A DNA stretch of 64,000 bases from Pedobacter ginsengisoli (lineage in GTDB: Bacteria > Bacteroidota > Bacteroidia > Sphingobacteriales > Sphingobacteriaceae). The notes beneath the pieces are model-generated. The model did not search any database and was not told the DNA's origin. It was given only the letters and a program-made list of their open reading frames with translations. Below, piece after piece: positions 26,244-34,283 of the stretch. The stretch is taken from contig NZ_CP024091.1 of assembly GCF_002736205.1 (NCBI RefSeq), positions 4,585,555-4,649,554 on the forward strand. The letters run 5' to 3'. The number at the start of each line of letters is the position of its first letter. Within the stretch, counting starts at the first letter, position 1. Both the position numbers and the translations under genes were made by a program.

Positions 26244-27014
26244 ATGCAATTATTATCCGGTAAAGTTATTTTTCTCACGGGAGGCTCGACAGGGATTGGT
26301 TTAGAGTGTGCAAAGGCTTATGCTGAGGCTGGAGCTAATGTGGTTGTTGCTGCATCTTCGGCCCAACCTGTTGCAGATGCCCTGAGTCTATTAGGTTCTT
26401 CGCATCTTGGAATTGTATGTGATGTATCGAAAGCTAATGAAGTTGAAAGTGCTATTGCGCAAACCCTGGCGTATTATGGCGGGCTGGATGCAATACACAA
26501 TAATGCAGGTATTGCATCGCCTTCTAAACCCCTGCACGAAACCAGTGATGAGGAGTGGGAGCAACTTATGAATGTGAATTTGAAGAGTGTACTGCATACA
26601 ACCCGATTTGGATTTGAAGCATTAAAGGAATCAAAAGGATGTATTTTAAATACAAGCAGCCTTGTTGGGGAGATTGGACAGGACAATCATGCAGCATATA
26701 CAGCAACTAAAGGGGGGATGAATGCGCTTACCAAATCCATGGCATTGGATTATGCTCAGTATAAAATAAGGGTAAATGCTGTTTTGCCAGCTGGAGTATG
26801 GACCCCAATGTTAAGGCAATGGAGTAAGGAGCAATCAAATACAGCATCAATTGAGCAATATCTTGATGATATCCACCCTTTGGGTTATTGCCCTGAAGGA
26901 GATGTAATTGCTGATGCCTGTGTTTTTCTGCTTTCGGAAAAAGCAAGATTTATTACAGGAACAATTTTACCGATTAGCGGGGGTGCGGAACTTGGTTATA
27001 GATCGGTAAGATAA
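26244..27014 (+). CDS. short-chain dehydrogenase/reductase, probably in the fucose pathway
   Basis: 256 residues with a classical SDR set: TGGSTGIG (12-19) for NAD(P), NNAGIA near 86-91, the Asn at 110-112, Ser139, and YTATK (Tyr152, Lys156). It follows the mutarotase gene after 52 bases. In non-phosphorylating L-fucose breakdown an SDR oxidises L-fucose to the lactone, and another oxidises 2-keto-3-deoxy-L-fuconate; either role would fit. The motif set does not distinguish them. No terminator separates it from the upstream genes. Confidence 0.8.
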   Translation: MQLLSGKVIFLTGGSTGIGLECAKAYAEAGANVVVAASSAQPVADALSLLGSSHLGIVCDVSKANEVESAIAQTLAYYGGLDAIHNNAGIASPSKPLHETSDEEWEQLMNVNLKSVLHTTRFGFEALKESKGCILNTSSLVGEIGQDNHAAYTATKGGMNALTKSMALDYAQYKIRVNAVLPAGVWTPMLRQWSKEQSNTASIEQYLDDIHPLGYCPEGDVIADACVFLLSEKARFITGTILPISGGAELGYRSVR

Positions 27015-27155
27015 CCCGTTAAACGGGGTAAATTATAAAATGATAAAACAGCGTTTAAACGGTTTTTGATTGTATAAACATTGTATAAACATTGCCTGGA
27101 AAAAAATTGATCGCAATAGTTTCCTGTTATTATAATAATATTATTTCTTCAACTA

Positions 27156-27186
27156 TTTGACAATTAAAGATATTACACTATCTTTG
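27156..27186 (+). promoter_or_regulatory. strong promoter of the rplM-rpsI-rpsB operon
   Basis: TTTG at 27156-27159, 19 bases, then TATCTTTG at 27179-27186. Both elements and spacing match the Bacteroidetes primary sigma consensus. The leader is about 50 bases and contains AAATTTAGGG with a short self-complement. Confidence 0.8.
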
Positions 27187-27242
27187 CAGTCCCTAAAATT
27201 TAGGGGGAATAAATAATTGTTAAACAAATTAAATACAAGCAA

Positions 27243-27686
27243 GTGAATACGTTAAGTTACAAAACTGTCTCTGCCAATGCAAAAACTGTTAACAAACAGT
27301 GGGTTGTTGTTGACGCACAAGGCGAGATTTTGGGGCGCTTGTCATCGAAGATCGCAATGATCATCCGTGGTAAAAACAAGCCTGAGTATACCCCACACGT
27401 AGACTGCGGTGATAACGTTATCGTTATTAATGCAGACAAGGTTAAGTTGACAGGAAATAAATTGTCAGAAAAAATTTATACTTCTTACACCGGATACCCA
27501 GGTGGTCAACGTTTCATTTCTCCAAAAGAGTTATTGGCAAAACACCCAAAACGTGTTATCGAGAAAGCTGTTCGTGGTATGTTACCTAAAACTAAACTTG
27601 GTGCTAAATTATACACCAACTTATATGTTTATGCAGGTTCAGAGCATCCTCACGCGGCACAATCACCAAAAACCATTAAACTTTAA
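27243..27686 (+). CDS. rplM: ribosomal protein uL13
   Basis: 147 residues. Start is GTG at 27243; no ATG fits, and the N-terminus MNTLSYKTVSANAKTV is that of Bacteroidetes L13. Family motifs include VVVDAQGEILGRLSS, the KPEYTPHVDCGD loop and GMLPKTKLG. It binds 23S rRNA in early 50S assembly. First gene of the operon, with rpsI 11 bases later. Constitutive strong promoter upstream. Confidence 0.98.
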   Translation: MNTLSYKTVSANAKTVNKQWVVVDAQGEILGRLSSKIAMIIRGKNKPEYTPHVDCGDNVIVINADKVKLTGNKLSEKIYTSYTGYPGGQRFISPKELLAKHPKRVIEKAVRGMLPKTKLGAKLYTNLYVYAGSEHPHAAQSPKTIKL

Positions 27687-27697
27687 TTAAAGAAGAA

Positions 27698-28084
27698 ATG
27701 TCAGTTACAAATACTTCAGGAAGAAGAAAAACAGCTGTTGCACGTATCTATTTAAAAGAAGGCAACGGCACTATTACCGTAAATGGTAAAGACCATAAAG
27801 TATATTTCCCAACGTTACCATTACAATACATCGTTAACCAATCGTTCGAAGTTTCTGAACTAGTTGGTCAGTATGATGTTACTGTAAATGTAGCAGGTGG
27901 AGGTGTTAAAGGTCAGGCAGAAGCAGTTCGTTTAGCTATCGCTAAAGCTATTGTTGAGTTAGATGCTGAGAAAAAATCAGCATTACGTGCTAAAGGGTTA
28001 ATGACCCGTGATATGCGTATGGTTGAACGTAAGAAACCAGGACGTAAAAAAGCACGTAAGAAATTCCAATTCAGTAAACGTTAA
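27698..28084 (+). CDS. rpsI: ribosomal protein uS9
   Basis: 128 residues with the S9 core (GRRKTAVARIYL, GGGVKGQAEAVRLAIAKA) and the basic C-terminal tail ending in KFQFSKR that reaches the P site. Sits between rplM and rpsB in the usual order. The gap to rplM is 11 bases, to rpsB 18 bases. Standard length. Confidence 0.98.
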   Translation: MSVTNTSGRRKTAVARIYLKEGNGTITVNGKDHKVYFPTLPLQYIVNQSFEVSELVGQYDVTVNVAGGGVKGQAEAVRLAIAKAIVELDAEKKSALRAKGLMTRDMRMVERKKPGRKKARKKFQFSKR

Positions 28085-28102
28085 TCTTAAGGAGACAAAA
28101 CA

Positions 28103-28933
28103 ATGGCAAGAACTACATATCAAGACTTATTGGATGCAGGTGTACACTTTGGTCACCTTACCCGTAAATGGAACCCAAAAATGGCGCCTTACATTTTCAT
28201 GGAGCGCAATGGTATCCACATTATAGATTTAAATAAAACTTTAACTAAAACTGAAGAAGCTGCTTCAGCAATCAAACAGATCGTTAAATCTGGTCGTAAG
28301 ATTCTTTTCGTAGCAACTAAGAAACAAGCTAAAGAAATTGTTGCTGAGCAAGCAAAAAAAGTAAACATGCCTTTCGTAACTGAGCGTTGGTTAGGTGGTA
28401 TGTTAACTAACTTTGCTACCGTACGTAAGTCAATCAAAAAGATGGTAACCATCGATAAAATGACTAAAGACGGTACTTATTCAATCCTTTCTAAAAAGGA
28501 GCGTTTAATGATTCAGCGCGAGCGTATCAAATTAGAAAGCTTATTAGGTGGTATCGCGGATTTAAACCGTTTACCTGCTGCTATCTTTTTAATTGACGTT
28601 AAAAAAGAGCACATCGCTGTTAGCGAAGCGTTGAAATTGAACATTCCAACTTTTGCAATGGTTGATACTAACTCTGACCCTTCAAACATCGATTTCCCAA
28701 TCCCTGCGAATGATGATGCAACTAAATCTATCTCTTTAATTACTGATGTTATCATCAAAGCAATTGAAGAAGGTTTAGATGAGCGCAAACGTGAAAAAGA
28801 CGAGGAAACTGAAAAAGAAGCTGTAGCTGCTAAAGCTGCTGCTGATGCTCCTGAAGCTGCTGCTCCTGGTGCAAGAAGAAAAAAAGTAAGTAGCGAAGCT
28901 GAAACCGAAGAAGGTACAAGCGAAGAAGCTTAA
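28103..28933 (+). CDS. rpsB: ribosomal protein uS2
   Basis: 276 residues. The S2 core is complete (LLDAGVHFGHLTRKWNPKM at the N-terminus; FVTERWLGGMLTNF and VDTNSDPSNIDFPIPANDD later). A C-terminal extension of about 45 residues, rich in Ala and Glu, goes beyond E. coli S2; such tails are common in Bacteroidetes. A hairpin in the following 101-base spacer separates it from tsf and may set the S2 to EF-Ts ratio. Confidence 0.97.
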   Translation: MARTTYQDLLDAGVHFGHLTRKWNPKMAPYIFMERNGIHIIDLNKTLTKTEEAASAIKQIVKSGRKILFVATKKQAKEIVAEQAKKVNMPFVTERWLGGMLTNFATVRKSIKKMVTIDKMTKDGTYSILSKKERLMIQRERIKLESLLGGIADLNRLPAAIFLIDVKKEHIAVSEALKLNIPTFAMVDTNSDPSNIDFPIPANDDATKSISLITDVIIKAIEEGLDERKREKDEETEKEAVAAKAAADAPEAAAPGARRKKVSSEAETEEGTSEEA

Positions 28934-28948
28934 TTAATAATATAATTT

Positions 28949-29000
28949 GGGTTGTATGCTGTGCGTTGGAGGTTTTACTTACAACTATCACGTACAACCC
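28949..29000 (+). terminator. hairpin in the rpsB-tsf spacer (possible attenuator)
   Basis: GGGTTGTATG (28949-28958) pairs with CGTACAACCC (28991-29000), nine Watson-Crick pairs and one G-T, loop of 32. It is followed by ATAATTTTTG. The weak T-run suggests partial termination or an attenuator. Confidence 0.5.
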
Positions 29001-29034
29001 ATAATTTTTGATAATAACTTAAAAAGGAAATAAA

Positions 29035-29874
29035 ATGTCTACAGTACAAATTTCTGCAGCAGATGTAAACAAATTGCGCCAACAAACCGGTGCTGGTATG
29101 ATGGACTGCAAAAAAGCATTAATCGAAGCTAACGGTGATTTCGAAGCTGCGGTTGATTACTTACGTAAAAAAGGTGCTAAAGTAGCAGCTTCACGTCAGG
29201 ATCGTGATTCTAACGAAGGAGTTGTTATTGCTAAAGCTACAGCTGATGGCAAACGTGGTGTTGTGGTTGAATTAAACTGCGAAACTGACTTTGTTGCTAA
29301 AAATGCTGATTTCGTTGCTTTGGCTAATAAATTTACTGATTTAGCTATTGATAAAAACCCTGCTTCTTTAGAAGAGCTTTTATCTTTAGAAATTGATGGT
29401 CAGAAAGTTTCTGATATCATTATCGAAAACACTGGTAAAATCGGTGAGAAAATCGGTATCTCTAAATTCGAATCTGTATCAGGTGAGAAAGTTGTTCCTT
29501 ACATCCACGGTAACTACCGTTTAGGTGTTTTGGTTGCTTTAAACCAAGATGTTGCTGGTGTTGATGAGGCTGGTAAAGATGTTGCAATGCAAATTGCTGC
29601 TATGAACCCGGTTGCTTTAGATAAAGGTGATGTTGATGCTACTACTATTGAGCGTGAAACTGAAATCGCTAAAGAACAAATCCGTGCTGAAGGTAAACCT
29701 GAAGAAATGGTAGAAAAAATTGCTGCTGGTAAATTGAATAAATTCTATAAAGACAGTACTTTATTAAACCAGGAATTTGTTAAAGATTCATCTAAAGATG
29801 TTCGTAAATTCTTAAATGATACAGCTAACGGTTTAACCGTTACTGCATTTAAACGTATCCAGTTAGGAGCTTAA
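29035..29874 (+). CDS. tsf: elongation factor Ts
   Basis: 279 residues. The N-terminal UBA-like domain (VNKLRQQTGAGMMDCKKAL) and the TDFVAKN motif used to contact EF-Tu are intact. It recycles EF-Tu by GDP/GTP exchange. It follows rpsB at 101 bases and ends 18 bases before a strong terminator. Length and domain order are standard. Confidence 0.98.
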   Translation: MSTVQISAADVNKLRQQTGAGMMDCKKALIEANGDFEAAVDYLRKKGAKVAASRQDRDSNEGVVIAKATADGKRGVVVELNCETDFVAKNADFVALANKFTDLAIDKNPASLEELLSLEIDGQKVSDIIIENTGKIGEKIGISKFESVSGEKVVPYIHGNYRLGVLVALNQDVAGVDEAGKDVAMQIAAMNPVALDKGDVDATTIERETEIAKEQIRAEGKPEEMVEKIAAGKLNKFYKDSTLLNQEFVKDSSKDVRKFLNDTANGLTVTAFKRIQLGA

Positions 29875-29892
29875 TTGCTTTTAATATAAATG

Positions 29893-29930
29893 AAAAGAGG
29901 GTGTGTCATGATCATGATACACCCTCTTTT
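29893..29930 (+). terminator. strong terminator after tsf
   Basis: An almost perfect palindrome: AAAAGAGGGTGT (29893-29904) pairs with ACACCCTCTTTT (29919-29930), with further pairs inside. T-runs on both strands make it potentially bidirectional. It closes the ribosomal operon. Confidence 0.9.
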
Positions 29931-29963
29931 TGTGGAGGAAACATTCTATTAAAAACTTTTATA

Positions 29964-29971
29964 TAAGTTTG
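29964..29971 (+). promoter_or_regulatory. -7 element (TAAGTTTG) before nagA
   Basis: Exact TAnnTTTG in the context TATATAAGTTTGG, 17 bases before the ATG at 29989. The same context and 17-base distance occur before frr. Confidence 0.5.
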
Positions 29972-29988
29972 GGCATAATTGTATTTCT

Positions 29989-31110
29989 ATGTTAGCTATT
30001 AAAAATTGTAAGTTCTTTGCCGATGGGTTGCAGGTTGCAGGCCATAATGTTTTAATCGATGGTGGTGAGATAGTGAAAATAAGTACTGAAGAGATTCCTT
30101 CCGGATTTAATATTGTAGACGCAGAGGGAAGTTACCTTAGTCCTGGTTTTATTGATCTTCAGATTTATGGTAGCGGAAAGGATCTCTTTTCTGCTTATCC
30201 AACTGCAGAAACATTAAGGCAAATGGATTTGGATTTGATAAGTAAAGGAACTACAGGGTTTTTAGCTTGCGTGGCAACAAATAAACCTGAGGTTGTTGAT
30301 CTGTCTATTGCTGCGGCAAAAGCTTATCGCAGCGAAGCCAGAGGGTTTTTAGGTTTACATTTGGAAGGTCCATACATCAATCCGAAACGAAGGGGTGCCC
30401 ATATTGAAAAATTCATTTGTAAAGCGTCTCTTGATGAAGTAAAAAGATTGCTTGAATATGCGGATGGAACGGTAAAAATGATGACCATAGCGGCAGAGCT
30501 GCAGGATGATGAGGTAATAAATTATCTTGTTGATAATGGTATAGTGTTGTCATTGGGACACAGCGACGCCGATTTTGAACAAGCCACTACCGCTTATAAT
30601 AGAGGCTTTAAAACCACCACGCATTTATTTAATGCAATGCCTTCTATACATCACAGGTCTCCGAATTTACCTGCAGCAGTGTTTAGTCACTCCACAGCAA
30701 TGGCAAGTATTATTGCAGATGGAAACCATGTTGATTTTGAAATTGTTAAAATGAGCTATAAGTTGCTCAAAGAAAGAATGTTTTTGATAACCGATGCTGT
30801 TACCTCATGTAATATCGGTCCTTATCAGCATCAACTTTCAGGCGAGAAATTCATTACCCCTGATGGAACTTTATCAGGCTCTAATATTACGATGCTGCAA
30901 GCTGTGCAAAATTGCGTAGCACATTGTGATATTCCATTATCAGAGGCGATTAATTTAGCTACGTTAAACCCGGCAAGGCTTATGGGACTGAATGAAAAAA
31001 CAGGTAGTTTAAAGGTTGGCAGCAAGGCTGATTTGGTGTTACTTTCCGATAAATTAGATCTGTTAAAAGTTTTTGCTGAGGGAGTTGAACATTTGAGCCT
31101 TATTAATTAA
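29989..31110 (+). CDS. nagA: N-acetylglucosamine-6-phosphate deacetylase
   Basis: 373 residues. Amidohydrolase motifs are in order: HLEGPYINPKRRGAH (metal-ligand Glu), LGHSDA (His), THLFNAMPSIHH (His), ADGNHVD, and LITDA with the catalytic Asp. It converts GlcNAc-6-P to GlcN-6-P in the cytosol, feeding amino-sugar recycling or wall synthesis. It stands by itself; nagB is not nearby. The enzyme is complete and starts at the ATG at 29989, 17 bases after a -7 element. Confidence 0.95.
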   Translation: MLAIKNCKFFADGLQVAGHNVLIDGGEIVKISTEEIPSGFNIVDAEGSYLSPGFIDLQIYGSGKDLFSAYPTAETLRQMDLDLISKGTTGFLACVATNKPEVVDLSIAAAKAYRSEARGFLGLHLEGPYINPKRRGAHIEKFICKASLDEVKRLLEYADGTVKMMTIAAELQDDEVINYLVDNGIVLSLGHSDADFEQATTAYNRGFKTTTHLFNAMPSIHHRSPNLPAAVFSHSTAMASIIADGNHVDFEIVKMSYKLLKERMFLITDAVTSCNIGPYQHQLSGEKFITPDGTLSGSNITMLQAVQNCVAHCDIPLSEAINLATLNPARLMGLNEKTGSLKVGSKADLVLLSDKLDLLKVFAEGVEHLSLIN

Positions 31111-31120
31111 AACAAATAGT

Positions 31121-31128
31121 TATTTTTG
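31121..31128 (+). promoter_or_regulatory. -7 element (TATTTTTG), 5 bases before the pyrH ATG
   Basis: Exact TAnnTTTG; ATG at 31134 follows after 5 bases. A leaderless transcript is predicted, in addition to readthrough from nagA. Confidence 0.5.
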
Positions 31129-31133
31129 GAGTC

Positions 31134-31841
31134 ATGAAGTATAAACGGATCCTATTGAAATTAAGTGGCGAATCGCTAATGGGCGATAAGCAGTATGGTA
31201 TTGATAATGAGGTTGTAAAGCAGTATGCTGAAGACATTAAGGCAGTACATGACAAAGGCCTTGAAATAGCAATTGTTATTGGTGGTGGTAATATTTTTAG
31301 AGGTTTAAGTGCAGAAAAATCTGGAATGGACCGTGCTCAAGCTGATTATATGGGTATGTTGGCCACGGTAATTAACAGTATGGCTTTGCAGGATGCACTT
31401 GAAAAAGTAGGCCTTAAAACAAGATTACTTACGGCAATAAAAATGGAACAGATCTGTGAGCCTTTCATCCGCAGAAGAGCTGTGCGCCACCTTGAAAAAG
31501 GACGTGTTGTAATTTTTGGAGCCGGTACCGGAAATCCATATTTTACTACTGACTCTGCAGCTGCTTTACGTGCAATTGAGATAAAAGCAGATGTTGTTTT
31601 AAAAGGAACCCGTGTTGATGGTATTTATACCGCTGATCCGGAAAAAGATCCTTCAGCAACTAAATATTCTGAAATTACTTTTAAAGAAGTTTACGCTAAT
31701 GGGCTAAATGTAATGGATATGACTGCCTTTACACTTTGCGAAGAAAATAAACTGCCAATTATTGTTTTTGACATGAATAAAACGGGTAATTTCATGAAAA
31801 TCGCTAATGGCGATGGCATTGGTACCCTTGTTAAAAACTAA
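31134..31841 (+). CDS. pyrH: UMP kinase
   Basis: 235 residues, usual for bacterial PyrH. Motifs: LKLSGESLMG, VIGGGNIFRG, the DYMGMLATVINS helix, and GAGTGNPYFTTDSAAALRA. It phosphorylates UMP to UDP with ATP in pyrimidine synthesis and is a hexamer. It is followed by frr at 40 bases, a typical pair. A -7 element at 31121-31128 is 5 bases before its ATG. Confidence 0.97.
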   Translation: MKYKRILLKLSGESLMGDKQYGIDNEVVKQYAEDIKAVHDKGLEIAIVIGGGNIFRGLSAEKSGMDRAQADYMGMLATVINSMALQDALEKVGLKTRLLTAIKMEQICEPFIRRRAVRHLEKGRVVIFGAGTGNPYFTTDSAAALRAIEIKADVVLKGTRVDGIYTADPEKDPSATKYSEITFKEVYANGLNVMDMTAFTLCEENKLPIIVFDMNKTGNFMKIANGDGIGTLVKN

Positions 31842-31856
31842 TAACAATATTTTATA

Positions 31857-31864
31857 TAAGTTTG
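31857..31864 (+). promoter_or_regulatory. -7 element (TAAGTTTG) before frr
   Basis: TATATAAGTTTGG context as before nagA, 17 bases before the frr ATG at 31882. Confidence 0.45.
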
Positions 31865-31881
31865 GTTAAATTTTACACATC

Positions 31882-32445
31882 ATGAATGACCTCATAAAGA
31901 AACAATTACAAGATGCTCAGGCTACCATGGAAAAAGCCATTTTGCACTGCGAGTCGGAACTGACGAAAATTCGTGCAGGTAAGGCCTCAGCCGGGATGCT
32001 GGATGGTATTATGGTTGATTATTATGGAAATCCAACTCCTTTAAGCCAGGTTGGAAGTATCAATACACCTGATGCTCGTACATTGCTTATACAGCCATGG
32101 GAAAAAGCTTTGCTAGTTCCTATTGAACGTGCAATTATGGAAGCCAACATTGGTATTAATCCTCAAAATGATGGTATTATTATTCGTCTGGTAGTTCCAC
32201 CTTTAACTGAAGAACGTAGAAAGGATTTAGTTAAAAAAGTTAAAGAAGAAGCTGAAAAAGGCCGCATCACCGTTCGTAACATCCGTAAAGATGCTAACGA
32301 AAAGGTTAAAAAATTGAAAGGCGAAAGTGTTTCTGATGATGAGATTAAAACCGGTGAGGCTGAAGTTCAAAAGATTACTGATGCTTACATTGTTAAGATC
32401 GATAAGCATGCTGAAGCAAAAGAGAAAGATATCATGACTGTTTAA
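31882..32445 (+). CDS. frr: ribosome recycling factor
   Basis: 187 residues with the RRF patterns: TKIRAGKASAGMLDGIMVDYYG, PLSQVGSI, PPLTEERRKDLVK and the long helices making the three-helix bundle. It splits post-termination ribosomes with EF-G. Located after pyrH as in many bacteria. A clear terminator follows after 28 bases. Length is standard. Confidence 0.98.
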   Translation: MNDLIKKQLQDAQATMEKAILHCESELTKIRAGKASAGMLDGIMVDYYGNPTPLSQVGSINTPDARTLLIQPWEKALLVPIERAIMEANIGINPQNDGIIIRLVVPPLTEERRKDLVKKVKEEAEKGRITVRNIRKDANEKVKKLKGESVSDDEIKTGEAEVQKITDAYIVKIDKHAEAKEKDIMTV

Positions 32446-32473
32446 GTCAAAGATTATAATCTATAGGTAAATT

Positions 32474-32505
32474 AAAGGGAATGAGCTTAATGCTTCATTC
32501 CCTTT
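32474..32505 (+). terminator. terminator after frr
   Basis: AAAGGGAATGA (32474-32484) pairs with TCATTCCCTTT (32495-32505), followed by GTTTATTTTT on the plus strand. It ends the pyrH-frr unit before the ABC gene. Confidence 0.9.
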
Positions 32506-32529
32506 GTTTATTTTTAACAAATTTTACTT

Positions 32530-34281
32530 ATGAAGATCTTATACAGCTATTTAAAAAATTATAAGGGACTGATTGTGCTCGCCTTGTTTCTGGCTGCAGT
32601 TAATCAGATATTTTCTTTTCTTGATCCATATGTTTTTCGTCTGATCATTGATAAATACGTTACCAACTATAAACATTTTACTACCGACGAGTTTATAAAG
32701 GGAGCAGGGGTACTTATTTTGCTGGCCATGGGTGCTGCAATGGTATCGCGTATAGCCAAGAATTTTCAGGACTACTATGTAAACGTGATTACGCAAAAAC
32801 TAGGTGCTAAAATATATTCTGATGGTCTTGCCCATTCCTTAGAATTACCTTATCAGGTTTTTGAAGATCAGCGAAGCGGAGAAACATTAGGTATACTGCA
32901 AAAGGTTAGAATTGATACGGAGAAGCTTGTTCAGGCGGTAATAAATGTTTTATTTACCAGTATAATAGGGATTATTTTTGTTACGGTTTATGCCATCTCG
33001 GTATATTGGGTTATTGCGGTTGTGTATTTCTCGGCCATTCCTTTACTTGGGTTTTTGAGTTCTTTTTTAAGTAAACGTATAAAGAAAGTTCAAAAGAATA
33101 TTGTAGCAGAAACAACTTCCCTTGCGGGGTCCACTACAGAATCTCTGCGTAATATAGAGCTGGTAAAAAGTCTGGGGCTTGCAAAGCAGGAGATTAACAG
33201 GTTAAATACAACAACTACCAAAATCCTGGGGCTGGAGCTTAAAAAGGTAAAATATATACGCAGTTTAAGCTTTATTCAGGGAACGTTTGTGAACTTGTTG
33301 CGTAACGGTTTACTCTTTTTAATGATGTACCTCATTTTTGCAGGAAGAATTACCGTAGGCGAATTTTTCTCGTTGTTTATATATTCCTTCTTTATTTTTG
33401 GCCCTTTACAGGAGCTAGGTAATATCATCAATATTTACAGAGAAACAGAGGTGTCGCTAAATAATTTTGAGCGGATCATGTCTATTCCAAAAGATAAGAA
33501 GCCTGATAATCCGGCTTCTATAGCTAAAATTAAGAAGCTTGAATTTAATGAAGTTAGCTTTAAACACCAATCTGCCTCTACTAATGCCTTACATAGTATT
33601 AATTTCGAAACTAATATTGGCGAGACAATTGCATTTGTTGGTCCATCAGGTTCCGGTAAAACAACCCTGGTAAAGCTTTTAGTTGGTTTATATGAACCTA
33701 AGAACGGAGCGATTAAGTATAATGGAGTTGCAGCTACAAATATAGACCTGGATGTATTACGAGAAAAAATAGGTTTTGTAACACAGGATACGCAGTTGTT
33801 TTCTGGAACTATTAGAGAGAACCTGCAGTTTGTAAGGCCAAATGCAAACGATGAGGAGTGTATGAGGGTGTTACATCAGGCGGCTTGTCAGAATTTACTG
33901 GCAAGGGCTGATAAAGGTTTGGATACTGTGATTGGTGAAGGTGGAGTAAAAGTTTCGGGTGGCGAAAAGCAGCGTTTGTCTATCGCCAGAGCATTATTGC
34001 GCAGGCCGGATATCCTGGTTTTTGATGAGGCTACATCTTCATTGGATTCTTTAACTGAAGAGGAAATTACGGCAACTATCAGAGAGGTTTCTGATATAGA
34101 TAACCATATGACGATATTGATTGCTCACCGTTTATCGACAATTAAACATGCAGATAGGATTTATGTGCTCGAAAAAGGCCATGTAATTGAGCAAGGTACC
34201 CATGATGAGCTTGTGCTTCAGAATGGGTTATATTATGCTATGTGGAGACAGCAGGTTGGCGAAAGGTTATCTATTGTTTAA
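32530..34281 (+). CDS. ABC exporter half-transporter (TM domain fused to ATPase)
   Basis: 583 residues: six membrane helices in the first 320 residues (ABC_membrane), then an ATPase domain with Walker A GPSGSGKTT, Q-loop VTQDTQLF, signature VSGGEKQR, Walker B ILVFDEATSSLDS and H-loop IAHRLST. It is a type IV exporter half and acts as a dimer. The class spans lipid A exporters (MsbA) and drug exporters; substrate is not known. It stands alone between the frr terminator and the convergent MFS gene. Confidence 0.93.
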   Translation: MKILYSYLKNYKGLIVLALFLAAVNQIFSFLDPYVFRLIIDKYVTNYKHFTTDEFIKGAGVLILLAMGAAMVSRIAKNFQDYYVNVITQKLGAKIYSDGLAHSLELPYQVFEDQRSGETLGILQKVRIDTEKLVQAVINVLFTSIIGIIFVTVYAISVYWVIAVVYFSAIPLLGFLSSFLSKRIKKVQKNIVAETTSLAGSTTESLRNIELVKSLGLAKQEINRLNTTTTKILGLELKKVKYIRSLSFIQGTFVNLLRNGLLFLMMYLIFAGRITVGEFFSLFIYSFFIFGPLQELGNIINIYRETEVSLNNFERIMSIPKDKKPDNPASIAKIKKLEFNEVSFKHQSASTNALHSINFETNIGETIAFVGPSGSGKTTLVKLLVGLYEPKNGAIKYNGVAATNIDLDVLREKIGFVTQDTQLFSGTIRENLQFVRPNANDEECMRVLHQAACQNLLARADKGLDTVIGEGGVKVSGGEKQRLSIARALLRRPDILVFDEATSSLDSLTEEEITATIREVSDIDNHMTILIAHRLSTIKHADRIYVLEKGHVIEQGTHDELVLQNGLYYAMWRQQVGERLSIV

Positions 34282-34283
34282 GA

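Noticed and set aside
27015..27067. Hairpin CCCGT/ACGGG and the palindrome CGTTTAAACG after the SDR gene as terminator
   Set aside because: Very short stems and no proper T-run; they may be terminator-like but I cannot support it.
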